From assembly GCA_039810045.1 (NCBI GenBank), contig JBDHWF010000038.1, positions 1 through 28,899 of the forward strand: a DNA stretch of 28,899 nt, in the 5' to 3' direction. This stretch comes from CADCWN01 sp039810045 (GTDB lineage: Bacteria > Chloroflexota > Chloroflexia > Thermomicrobiales > CADCWN01). The position numbers and the translations under genes were made by a program. Shown in pieces: positions 1 to 6,989 of the stretch. Below the pieces are notes generated by a model that was given only the letters and a program-made list of their open reading frames with translations, was not told the DNA's origin and did not search any database. Numbering within the stretch: position 1 is the stretch's first letter; every line of letters starts with the position of its first letter.

Positions 1-383
1 GCAATGTTGACTTTGGGGCGGTAATCAGGCCAGACCTTCAGCGCCTGGAGGAACTGAGCAAACTGGATGCGGATTGGGATTCATATCATGCCAGCCCAAT
101 CTCACCAGTGGCGATTGGGCTGGCGAGCTTGCTGATTCATACTGTGGCTGCTGAGCTTGCCTATCGGCTTGGCAACAAGGTGCGACCATACGTGATTGTG
201 CCGCTTGCCGACGGTGGTGTTCAAGTTGAATGGCGCGGTGCAGGTGGGATCATTGAAGTTGAAGTGAGCGCTGACGAGTCATTCCAGTATCTGCTGTTGC
301 CGGTGAATGGTGAAAGTGAGGAACGAGAAAGTGTATCGTTGGATACCATCTATTCCTTGGTACTCACTGTACTCCGTGGCTAA
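1..383 (+). CDS. Conserved hypothetical protein, 5' end outside the window
   Basis: The reading frame is open from base 3 to the stop at 381-383, so the gene begins upstream of the window and only its last 126 residues are visible. The visible part starts with a leucine-rich stretch followed by the motif DADWDSYHASPISP, then a helix, then a beta-rich C-terminal half containing GGVQVEW and alternating acidic strands. The W-D-S-Y element followed by a G-G-V-Q-x-E-W strand is a pattern I associate with a widespread uncharacterised family often found in Chloroflexota and Cyanobacteria; this is recollection, not a search. It is followed after 8 nt by another unknown gene, so the two are probably co-transcribed. 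An internal ATG at 108 would cut off the WDSY motif, so I do not take it as the start. Function unknown. Confidence 0.7.
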   Translation, partial: NVDFGAVIRPDLQRLEELSKLDADWDSYHASPISPVAIGLASLLIHTVAAELAYRLGNKVRPYVIVPLADGGVQVEWRGAGGIIEVEVSADESFQYLLLPVNGESEERESVSLDTIYSLVLTVLRG

Positions 384-391
384 GTGCCGCT

Positions 392-766
392 ATGCAGATG
401 ATTGAGATTGCTGATGAGGATGATTTATTTCGGCGGATCGTTTCCTGGCAGATGAATCCTGATGGTACAGTCAATTCAGGTGCCTTTAAGTTGCAAGGGA
501 AGCCTGACCCCAGTGCGTCTGTGGAATTGGCGAAGCTCACTACCGCTGAAGCCTGTTTACAGCGGGCGGGTAAGCCTGGTCTTGGTGTGGCCGCGCTCCA
601 AGCCCGTGTGCCACGCGCCTTCGGCTTAGAAGTTCGCCACGATCCCTACCCCAAGGAAGATCCCACCAATGAAGCGCATGCATTGATTATTGGGGCTAGC
701 ACTAAGGAACAGATACGGAAACTTGCCCAGAATGCGCGTGTGGTGATCCCCCCAGCAGCGCGGTGA
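392..766 (+). CDS. Conserved hypothetical protein, partner of the preceding gene
   Basis: A 124-residue soluble protein with no signal peptide or membrane segment. It begins MQMIEIADEDDLFRRI, continues with a segment on substitution of surface residues (DPDGTVNSGAFKL), and ends with NEAHALIIG near residues 93-101 followed by a helix (QIRKLAQNARVV). The NPAHALI-like element preceded by D-P is characteristic of a small uncharacterised family that, as far as I recall, often follows genes like the one at 1-383. The 8-nt spacing supports one transcript. Such two-gene pairs can be toxin-antitoxin-like, but I see no catalytic motif that supports this, so no function is claimed. Confidence 0.75.
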   Translation: MQMIEIADEDDLFRRIVSWQMNPDGTVNSGAFKLQGKPDPSASVELAKLTTAEACLQRAGKPGLGVAALQARVPRAFGLEVRHDPYPKEDPTNEAHALIIGASTKEQIRKLAQNARVVIPPAAR

Positions 767-773
767 GTTGCGC

Positions 774-947
774 CTAGTGGGTGCCTGTTGCGCGGAAACG
801 AGCGCTGAGGATGATCGCCACGATGATGCAGGCAAACCCTACCAGAAAGAGTGGCAAGGCGATTTCCTTGAGGGTGGCGAGGCTGAACAGGCAGCCGCTT
901 GATATGAGCGCTAAGCTGGCGATCAGGTAGCGTTGTGGCTTGCTCAT
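774..947 (-). CDS. Small two-helix membrane protein (57 aa)
   Basis: Reading the minus strand from an ATG at 947 gives 57 residues ending in TAG at 774. The start is MSKPQRYLIASLALISSGC and the protein has two hydrophobic stretches, about residues 8-23 and 29-48, separated by a short charged turn (TLKE), ending in a basic tail (ARFRATGTH). A GGAG lies 7 nt before the ATG. The topology is typical of small unclassified inner-membrane proteins. The stop lies 8 nt from the stop of the convergent gene at 392-766. No family is recognised. The hydrophobic pattern, ribosome-binding site and clean fit between neighbours support it as a real gene. Confidence 0.65.
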   Translation of the reverse strand: MSKPQRYLIASLALISSGCLFSLATLKEIALPLFLVGFACIIVAIILSARFRATGTH

Positions 948-1058
948 AGGATCGCTCCAATCATTGCGTATCGGGGTGTCAAGTGTCGCTTTCCTGATCA
1001 GAGTATACCGTAGCGCAAAGCGTGCTGACCAGATCGGGCGCTGTTTCAGTGCGTTGCC

Positions 1059-1781
1059 CTATTCCACGGTAATATCTGGGAAGGTCTGGCGGTGCCAATT
1101 GGCGATCTGGATGCTGAGCCACCACGCTGCCGGTAGCCCAATCAGGCCGATCAGCAGGATGTTCAGCAGGTCAGCGGTGGCGTTCTGGGCGCTGAACCAC
1201 GGTTGGCCCGCGACGGCTGCGGTTGTTAGTGCAGTGATGGCGTCGTGCGGGCTGATCGCGGCGTTCCACAGCCACCCCAGCCCCACAATGGTCAAGACGA
1301 TGGCACGCACGATGGTTGGCCTGCGCGCGGTTGCGATCGTCCACCGGGCCAGGATGCTGGCGAGCAGCATTCCGATCATCAGTCCGATGATCGCGCCGAA
1401 AAATAGCCCACCCAGCCCACCGAGCAACCCCAGGCTGAATAAGCGGGCGTTGAGGACGAGCGGAACCATTTTGAGCGGATAGTTCCCAGTCAGGTCAAAC
1501 AGGATGGCGTTGCTGACGCTCCGCACTGGGGAATAGACCGCGCCTGCGGCGGCCCCGGCCAGTGCGCCATAGGCCAGACTGACCGTGATGGTACCCGCGC
1601 TCTGGCGCAGGGGCGGCGGCCAATTGCGCCAGTGGGCGTGTATGGCCCCACGCAGGGTATCAGCGATCTGGTGTGGGGTCAGCGGCAACTGCTCCAGCAG
1701 GGCCACATATTCTTCGGCGTAGCGCGTGCGCCAGCGCGCGGGGTAGCATTTGAGCAGGAACCGAATCAGGCGGTGCTTCAT
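1059..1781 (-). CDS. Multi-pass membrane protein paired with PadR regulator
   Basis: A 240-residue protein. The cytoplasmic N-terminus (residues 1-60) contains CYPARWRTRYAEEYVALLEQ followed by a leucine-rich helix, the signature of the short HAAS-like domain found in membrane proteins encoded next to PadR regulators. Downstream are several hydrophobic segments: about 65-83, 110-145 (Gly-rich, two helices), 157-172 and 205-222. Its ATG overlaps the stop of the PadR gene (1778-2107) by four bases, so the two are translationally coupled. In such pairs the regulator controls its own operon and the membrane protein is the effector, often a stress or permeability factor of unknown biochemistry. I infer the same arrangement here. 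The exact role is unknown. Confidence 0.8.
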   Translation of the reverse strand: MKHRLIRFLLKCYPARWRTRYAEEYVALLEQLPLTPHQIADTLRGAIHAHWRNWPPPLRQSAGTITVSLAYGALAGAAAGAVYSPVRSVSNAILFDLTGNYPLKMVPLVLNARLFSLGLLGGLGGLFFGAIIGLMIGMLLASILARWTIATARRPTIVRAIVLTIVGLGWLWNAAISPHDAITALTTAAVAGQPWFSAQNATADLLNILLIGLIGLPAAWWLSIQIANWHRQTFPDITVE

Positions 1782-2107
1782 GGCGTTACCAGCCGTTGTT
1801 GCCCGGTCGTGACCAGCGCCTGTAATTGCGCGAGTTGCTCCTGCACGGCGCTGCGGCCTGCCATGGTTAGGCAGTAGGGGCGGCGACGGTCGGCGCTAGG
1901 GAGTGGGGCGATCAGCCCGCGTTCTTCCAGGCGGGCCAGGGCGCTGTAGAGCGTGCCTGGGCCTAACTGCACGCCCGCGAAATCGGCGATATCTTCCAGG
2001 ATTGCATAGCCATGTTTTGGCCCAGCAGCTAGGCTGATGAGAATCGCCACTCCTGGCTCGGCGTAGCGATTCCCGCCCGTCCGCTGGTTTGCGCCAGTCT
2101 TCGCCAT
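1778..2107 (-). CDS. PadR family transcriptional regulator
   Basis: A 109-residue DNA-binding repressor. The winged helix-turn-helix spans roughly residues 19-90, with the family hallmarks LISLAAGPKHGYAILEDI and GPGTLYSALARLEERGLI, followed by the R-R-P-Y wing strand and the YCLTMAGRSAV segment. This is the short PadR type that lacks the long C-terminal dimerisation domain. The start is supported by GGAG about 10 nt upstream. It is co-transcribed with the membrane protein at 1059-1781 (four-base overlap). A strong promoter and a perfect nested palindrome lie just upstream (2137-2177), which implies autoregulation. The ligand cannot be read from sequence. Confidence 0.93.
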   Translation of the reverse strand: MAKTGANQRTGGNRYAEPGVAILISLAAGPKHGYAILEDIADFAGVQLGPGTLYSALARLEERGLIAPLPSADRRRPYCLTMAGRSAVQEQLAQLQALVTTGQQRLVTP

Positions 2108-2136
2108 CAGGCCCCGCTCCTTCGCGCTACTCTCTA

Positions 2137-2172
2137 CTATTCCACTTGATGATATATCACAAAGTGGAATAG
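2137..2172. promoter_or_regulatory. Nested palindromic operator in the padR promoter
   Basis: An 11-bp perfect inverted repeat, CTATTCCACTT at 2137-2147 and AAGTGGAATAG at 2162-2172, is concentric with a second perfect 10-bp palindrome TGATATATCA at 2150-2159. Both share the centre 2154.5. The element covers the space between the -35 and -10 boxes of the padR promoter, so a bound dimer or pair of dimers would exclude RNA polymerase. PadR proteins are known to bind such dyads; assignment of this site to the adjacent PadR is inference from position. Confidence 0.8.
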
Positions 2173-2177
2173 TGCAA
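2149..2177 (-). promoter_or_regulatory. Sigma-70-type promoter of the padR operon
   Basis: On the minus strand TTGCAC (2177-2172) is followed by a 17-bp spacer and TATCAT (2154-2149). Both boxes are close to consensus and the spacing is optimal. The -10 box lies 42 nt upstream of the padR ATG. The operator palindrome overlaps both boxes. Confidence 0.7.
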
Positions 2178-2303
2178 GCGTATGGGGATGATCGGTGGGG
2201 AAGCCTGTGGGCGTGGCGCTTTATTGGCGGCGCTTTCTAGCGAGAACCATCACGTGGGTAGGTACGTAGCTAAGGGCAGAAGTAGTGAGAGTGGCGATCT
2301 GGG

Positions 2304-2384
2304 TTGCCGTGGGTTGGGGCGCTGCTGACACTGGTTGTGCTGCTATTTGCCTCGCTGTACCGTTCAGGCAGCACAGAGGAATAG
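2304..2384 (+). CDS. Possible 26-residue membrane peptide (uncertain)
   Basis: A frame beginning at a TTG encodes LPWVGALLTLVVLLFASLY followed by RSGSTEE and a stop at 2382-2384, only 6 nt before the ATG of the DUF3592 gene. The peptide looks like one transmembrane helix with a hydrophilic tail. The start codon is poor and there is no convincing ribosome-binding site, so it could be a leader peptide, the remnant of a lost gene, or chance. The rest of the 2173-2390 interval shows no other feature. Confidence 0.25.
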   Translation: MPWVGALLTLVVLLFASLYRSGSTEE

Positions 2385-2390
2385 GAGCAT

Positions 2391-2864
2391 ATGCAGGCAC
2401 TCGATCTTTCTCGTCTCCTGACGCTGGGACTGAGTCTGGTCTTTTGGTGTGGACTGGGTGCGCTCTTGATCGGTCTGGGCTATTGGCGGTGGCGGCGGAA
2501 TGAGACACAGGATAGCGGGTTCATGCGGGCGCCGGGAGTCGTGATCGCGGTCGAGCAGGTCAGGCACGAACTGGTTGATGGTGAAAGCGGCACTGTCTGG
2601 CACTCGCGGGTGCGCTATCAGCCAGCCAACGGCGAGGTGGTGCAATTCTTGAACGGGTTGGGCGGTGTCCCTGCGTTGCACCGTGTTGGGCAGGCGGTAA
2701 CGGTGCTGTACGATCCCGCGCAGCCGGAGGGGGCAAAGGTCGCCACGCCGCTGCTGCACACCCTGCTCCCATTGGTGCTGTTGATCATCGGGGGCAGCCT
2801 GATCGCCTGTGGTTGCTGTAGTGCGCTGGCGTATCTTATCGCGCCGCTCTCGCTGATTGAGTAG
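2391..2864 (+). CDS. DUF3592-like membrane protein
   Basis: A 157-residue protein with an N-terminal hydrophobic segment (about residues 10-32, ending in the basic YWRWRRNE), a soluble beta-rich middle and a C-terminal hydrophobic segment (about 125-153). The middle has the DUF3592 pattern: GVVIAVE, SRVRYQPANGEVVQF, then VGQAVTVLYDPAQPEGAKV. The family fold is predicted to sit on one face of the membrane between the two helices; its function is not established. The start is well supported by AGGAG 5 nt before the ATG. The gene is convergent with the rRNA methyltransferase downstream. Confidence 0.85.
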   Translation: MQALDLSRLLTLGLSLVFWCGLGALLIGLGYWRWRRNETQDSGFMRAPGVVIAVEQVRHELVDGESGTVWHSRVRYQPANGEVVQFLNGLGGVPALHRVGQAVTVLYDPAQPEGAKVATPLLHTLLPLVLLIIGGSLIACGCCSALAYLIAPLSLIE

Positions 2865-2888
2865 TTGGGTGGGGCGTTGCCGCAGTGG

Positions 2889-4082
2889 CTATGGCTCCAC
2901 CACGCGGCAGAGCAGCCCCTTCAGGTATTCACTTTCTGGGAAGGCGAGTAATACGGGATGATCGGGGCCTTGGGTCAGGCGTTCGATGATCTGCGCGGGG
3001 CGATGGGCGTCGACGCTGGCCCCGAAGACGACCTTCTGGAAAAGGTCGGGGCTGATCAGGCCGGAGCAGGAGAAGGTGGCGAGGATACCGTTTGGCTGTA
3101 GCAGTTGCAGCGCCTGGAGGTTGATATCTTTGTAGCCCCGGGTGGCGCGTTGAATCCCTTCGGTGTTGTGCGCGAATTTCGGCGGGTCGAGGATGATCAG
3201 GTCGAACCGTTCCCCCCGTTCGCGGTATTCGCGCAGCACCTGGAAGACATCGCCCACGAGGTAGTGATCAGTGGTGCTGGTGAAGCCGTTGGCGGCCATC
3301 TGTTGCTCTGCGAGTCGCAGCGCATCGACCGAGGTATCGACGTTGATCACCTGGGCGGCCCCGGCAGCAGCGGCGTAGACGCCGAATGCGCCAGTGTAGG
3401 CGAAGCAGTTGAGGACGCGTGCGCCCTGGCAGTAGTTCGCCACGCGGCGGCGGTTTTCGCGCTGGTCGAGGAAGAAGCCCGTTTTCTGTCCACCGAGCAG
3501 ATCGACCAGGAACGTGAGGCCGTATTCACTGATCGTCAGTTGGTCGGGCAGCGTGCCGTGTAGGGTGCCGGGATTGCTGGTGACTCCTTCGCGGGTGAGG
3601 GCGTCGCTGTCGGGTCGTTCGACGATCGCGGCGGGCTCGAAGAGCGCGTGCAGCGCGGCGACGACCGCCCCTTTGCGCTGCTGCATCCCCAGGGTGGAGC
3701 ATTGGAGGGCCAGCACATCGGCGTAGCGGTCGACGATCAGGCCGGGAAGATTGTCGGCCTCGCTGAAGACGACGCGATAGGCGTTGGTGTCGGCGGGCAG
3801 CACGTCGGCGCGGCGGGCGTTGGCGGCGGCGATGCGGTGGTGCATTACCTCCGGCGTCAGGTCGGTCGCGGGGTCGTGGGTAAAGAGGCGCACGACGATC
3901 TGGGAGCGGCGATTGAGCAGCCCCCGCGCCAGGAATTGCCCGCGATTGTCGCAAACGTTGATCGTGTCGCCATCGGCGGGTAAACCGTCGATGCGGGCGA
4001 TTGCGCCGGAAAAGACCCACGGATGCCCCGCGAGAACAGGTTTTTCACGACCGGGTTTCAGGATCACGCGGGGCGACGACAT
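2889..4082 (-). CDS. rlmI: Class I SAM-dependent 23S rRNA (cytosine-5) methyltransferase, RlmI family
   Basis: Predicted to methylate cytosine 1962 of 23S rRNA using S-adenosylmethionine. An N-terminal PUA domain (about residues 1-75, VILKPGREKPVLAGHPWVFSG) is followed by the RlmI-specific EEHE-like linker and a Rossmann methyltransferase core. The core has motif I VLNCFAYTGAFGVYAAAAGA, the acidic VINVDTS after it, LIILDPPKFA (motif IV) and TFSCSG, where the cysteine is the expected catalytic nucleophile. The C-terminus contains QGPDHPVLLAFPESEYLKG, typical of the family. Length is normal (about 397 residues). Two starts compete: GTG at 4088 and ATG at 4082. I prefer ATG 4082 because GGGAG is then 8 nt upstream. 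It stands alone, convergent with the DUF3592 gene. Confidence 0.93.
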   Translation of the reverse strand: MSSPRVILKPGREKPVLAGHPWVFSGAIARIDGLPADGDTINVCDNRGQFLARGLLNRRSQIVVRLFTHDPATDLTPEVMHHRIAAANARRADVLPADTNAYRVVFSEADNLPGLIVDRYADVLALQCSTLGMQQRKGAVVAALHALFEPAAIVERPDSDALTREGVTSNPGTLHGTLPDQLTISEYGLTFLVDLLGGQKTGFFLDQRENRRRVANYCQGARVLNCFAYTGAFGVYAAAAGAAQVINVDTSVDALRLAEQQMAANGFTSTTDHYLVGDVFQVLREYRERGERFDLIILDPPKFAHNTEGIQRATRGYKDINLQALQLLQPNGILATFSCSGLISPDLFQKVVFGASVDAHRPAQIIERLTQGPDHPVLLAFPESEYLKGLLCRVVEP

Positions 4083-4215
4083 TGCCACTGCTCCCTTCCT
4101 TACGACTGCCTGCGGGCGGCGCAGGACGTAGAGGGAACGATAGCAGAGTTGGGCCTGTCAGGTGGGCCGCTGATTCGGTACACTGCCTCTGGCTGATGGT
4201 GACAAGGCAGGAGGG

Positions 4216-5445
4216 GTGGTGGCTGACGATGACGCGAGCGCGGGCAGCGCGGCAGGTGGCGGGTCGTTCTGGGAGGTGCTGGGCGTTGCGACGCGCCTGG
4301 GGCTGACTTCGTTTGGCGGGCCAGTGGCCCACCTGGGGTACTTTCGGGCGGAGTATGTGCAGCGCAGGCGCTGGCTCGATGAGGCGACCTATGCCGATCT
4401 GGTTGCGCTCTGTCAGTTCTTGCCGGGGCCAGCAAGTAGTCAGGTGGGGATCGGGATCGGGCTGCTGCGGGCGGGGCTGGCTGGGGGGCTTGCCGCGTGG
4501 CTCGGCTTCACGCTCCCCTCGGCCCTGGCCTTGATCGCCTTTGCCTATGGCGTGGGGTTGGTCGATTTGCAACAGGCGGGCTGGCTGCACGGCCTGAAGA
4601 TTGTTGCGGTGGCGGTGGTCGCGCAGGCGGTCTGGGGGATGGGCAGGCAGCTTGCGCCCGACCGTCCTCGCGCCACGATTGCGCTGCTGGCGGCGGTGGC
4701 GACGTTGCTTTGGCCGACCGCGTTGGGGCAGGTGGCGATTATCAGCGTCGCGGCGTTGGTCGGCTATGCGCTGCTCACGCCCCCAGCGGCCCCGACGGTC
4801 GTCGCTGATCGGCAACCTGTGCGGCGCGGGTTGGCAGTGGTCTGTTGGGTCGCCTTTTTCGCGCTACTGATCGGGCTGCCCCTGTTGCGGCAACTGGTCG
4901 GCACGCAGCCAGTCGCCCTGGTGGATAGCTTTTATCGGGCGGGGGCGTTGGTCTTTGGTGGGGGGCACGTCGTCTTGCCACTGTTGCAGACGGAGGTGGT
5001 GCCGCCCGGTTGGGTGACGAACGACCAGTTCATCGCGGGGTATGGCGCGGCGCAGGCGGTGCCGGGGCCGCTGTTCACCTTTGCGGCCTATCTGGGGGCG
5101 GTCGAACGGCCCCTACCGAACGGCTTGCTCGGTGGGTTGCTGGCGTTGGTAGCGGTTTTTCTCCCCTCCTTCTTTCTGGTGACTGGGGCGCTGCCGTTCT
5201 GGCAGGCGATTCGGGCGCGTCCGGCGTTCGGCAAGGCGTTGGCGGGCGTCAATGCGGCGGTCGTCGGACTGCTGCTGGCTGCGCTCTATAACCCTGTGTG
5301 GGTCAGCGCGATCAGCGATCTGCGCGATGTCGCGCTGTTGCTGGTGGTGGCGGGGTTGCTGATCGTCTGGAAGCTGCCCGCCTGGTTAGTGGTGATTCTG
5401 GGCGCAATTGGCGGGCAGTTGGTCGGGTTCCTCCCAGGGGCCTGA
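4216..5445 (+). CDS. chrA: Chromate efflux transporter, CHR family
   Basis: An inner-membrane transporter of about 409 residues built from two homologous CHR halves, the long-chain form. The first half carries LGLTSFGGPVAHLGYFR, the charged loop RRRWLDEATYADL and CQFLPGPASSQVGIGIGLLR. The second half carries the counterpart GALVFGGGHVVLPLLQTEVV, then GAAQAVPGPLFTFAAYLGA. These FGGP / PGP repeats are diagnostic. The family exports chromate, in some cases with sulfate as the normal analogue; substrate here is inferred from family. Consecutive GTG codons at 4216 and 4219 compete as start, with AGGAGG at 4209-4214; both are close to it. The 4089-4215 gap to the divergent rlmI shows no clear promoter to me. 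Confidence 0.93.
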   Translation: MVADDDASAGSAAGGGSFWEVLGVATRLGLTSFGGPVAHLGYFRAEYVQRRRWLDEATYADLVALCQFLPGPASSQVGIGIGLLRAGLAGGLAAWLGFTLPSALALIAFAYGVGLVDLQQAGWLHGLKIVAVAVVAQAVWGMGRQLAPDRPRATIALLAAVATLLWPTALGQVAIISVAALVGYALLTPPAAPTVVADRQPVRRGLAVVCWVAFFALLIGLPLLRQLVGTQPVALVDSFYRAGALVFGGGHVVLPLLQTEVVPPGWVTNDQFIAGYGAAQAVPGPLFTFAAYLGAVERPLPNGLLGGLLALVAVFLPSFFLVTGALPFWQAIRARPAFGKALAGVNAAVVGLLLAALYNPVWVSAISDLRDVALLLVVAGLLIVWKLPAWLVVILGAIGGQLVGFLPGA

Positions 5446-5502
5446 GCATGTGGTAGGCTAGGGGGACGGTTGATGTGACGAGCGATGAAATGAGGGGAAA
5501 CG

Positions 5503-6936
5503 ATGGCGAAGATCGCGTTTATTGGGGCGGGGAGTGCGGTATTTGCGCGGAATCTGCTGCGCGACCTCTTTACGTTCCCGGAGTTGCACGGCGCGGAGAT
5601 CGCGCTGATGGATATTGATGAAGATCGGCTGGGCGTGACCGAGGCGATTGCGCGGCGGGTGGCGGAGCAGGCGGGCGCGACGCCGACGATTACGGCGACG
5701 ACTGACCGCAGGCGCGCGCTCGATGGGGCCGACTACGCGATCAATATGATTCAGGTGGGCGGCTATCGGCCCGCCACGGTGACGGATTTCGAGATTCCGA
5801 AGGAGTTTGGGCTGCGGCAGACGATCGCGGATACGCTGGGGATTGGCGGGATCATGCGCGGGCTGCGAACGATCCCGGTGGTGCTGGCGATGACGAAAGA
5901 TATGGAGGAACTCTGCCCCGATGTGACGTTCCTCAACTATACGAATCCGATGGCGATTCTCTGCTGGGCGCTCGCGCAGGCCACGCCGATTCGCACCGTC
6001 GGACTCTGCCACAGTGTTCAGGGCACGGCGGCGGAACTGGCGAGTATTTTGGGGCTGCCGCCCGAGGAGATCGATTACCGCTGTGCGGGGATCAATCATA
6101 TGGCGTTCTACCTGAAGTTCGAGCATCAGGGGCAAGACCTTTATCCAGCGTTGCGACAGACCTTCGCCGAAGGACGCTATCCGGCGCACGAGCGGGTACG
6201 GTTCTCGATCCTCAATCGGTTTGGCTATTTCGTCACCGAGTCGAGCGAACATTTCTCCGAGTACACGCCCTACTTTATCAAGGGAGATCGGCCCGACCTG
6301 ATCGAGCGCTACAATGTGCCACTCGATGAATATCCGGCCCGCTGCGAAGATCAGATCGCCGATTGGGCGACGTTGCGCGAGGCGTTGGTGTCGTCCGACC
6401 CGGCAGCGATGACCAGCTATGAGGCGAGTCGGCGCGGCAAGCTCAACGGGTTGCGCGAACGGCGGCTGGCGTTCATCGAGCGTGAAGACCCGGAGCGGGC
6501 GGCGGCGGTGCGCGCACGCTGGCTGCATGATCGCGCTGCACAGATGGGCGGACACAGTGGCGAGTACGGCACGCTGATCATTCACAGTATGGAAACGGGG
6601 CAGCCAAGGGTGATCTATGGCAATGTGCCGAATGGGGGGCTGATCGCGAACTTGCCCGCCGACTGCTGCGTGGAGGTGCCCTGCCTGGTTGATCGGCAGG
6701 GGGTGCAGCCAACGGCGGTTGGCACGCTGCCGCCCCAACTGGCCGCCCTGATGCAGACAAATATCAATGTGCAGTCGCTGACAGTGGCCGCGGCGCTGAC
6801 GGGCAAGCGAGAGCATATCTACCACGCGGCGATGCTCGATCCGCACACGGCGGCAGAACTTGACCTAGATCAGATCCCCGCGCTGGTCGATCGGCTGATC
6901 GCGGCGCACGGCGACCTGCTACCGGCGTTTCACTGA
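5503..6936 (+). CDS. Glycoside hydrolase family 4 enzyme (alpha-galactosidase/alpha-glucosidase type)
   Basis: A 477-residue cytosolic glycosidase of the unusual NAD- and divalent-metal-dependent family GH4. The N-terminal Rossmann fold begins KIAFIGAGSAVFARNLLRD, with the nucleotide-binding G-x-G-S, and is followed by LMDIDEDRL. Further family signatures are ADYAINMIQVGGY, FLNYTNPMAILCWA, GLCHSVQG (Cys169, His170) and GINHMAFYL (His199); the cysteine and the second histidine are the expected metal ligands. Family members work by oxidation-elimination-addition rather than acid-base hydrolysis. Similarity of the N-terminus to MelA-like enzymes suggests an unphosphorylated alpha-galactoside or alpha-glucoside substrate, but this is not certain. 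No sugar transporter or phosphotransferase gene is adjacent. AGGGG lies 5 nt before the ATG. Confidence 0.9.
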   Translation: MAKIAFIGAGSAVFARNLLRDLFTFPELHGAEIALMDIDEDRLGVTEAIARRVAEQAGATPTITATTDRRRALDGADYAINMIQVGGYRPATVTDFEIPKEFGLRQTIADTLGIGGIMRGLRTIPVVLAMTKDMEELCPDVTFLNYTNPMAILCWALAQATPIRTVGLCHSVQGTAAELASILGLPPEEIDYRCAGINHMAFYLKFEHQGQDLYPALRQTFAEGRYPAHERVRFSILNRFGYFVTESSEHFSEYTPYFIKGDRPDLIERYNVPLDEYPARCEDQIADWATLREALVSSDPAAMTSYEASRRGKLNGLRERRLAFIEREDPERAAAVRARWLHDRAAQMGGHSGEYGTLIIHSMETGQPRVIYGNVPNGGLIANLPADCCVEVPCLVDRQGVQPTAVGTLPPQLAALMQTNINVQSLTVAAALTGKREHIYHAAMLDPHTAAELDLDQIPALVDRLIAAHGDLLPAFH

Positions 6937-6989
6937 GGGCGCAGCGTGGCAGAGCCAGACTGCCCGCACGATCTAGCCAGTAGGCGCGG

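Noticed and set aside
3648..3983. Plus-strand frames opposite rlmI (for example 111 codons)
   Set aside because: Gly/Val-rich shadow of the methyltransferase gene without a start signal.
4141..4190. TTGGGC ... TACACT as promoter of chrA
   Set aside because: Spacer of 24 bp is too long for a sigma-70 promoter.
5458..6846. Long open frame on the minus strand opposite the GH4 gene (462 codons)
   Set aside because: It is antisense to a clear GH4 protein, rich in Arg, His and Gln, and shows no domain; it results from GC-rich codon use.
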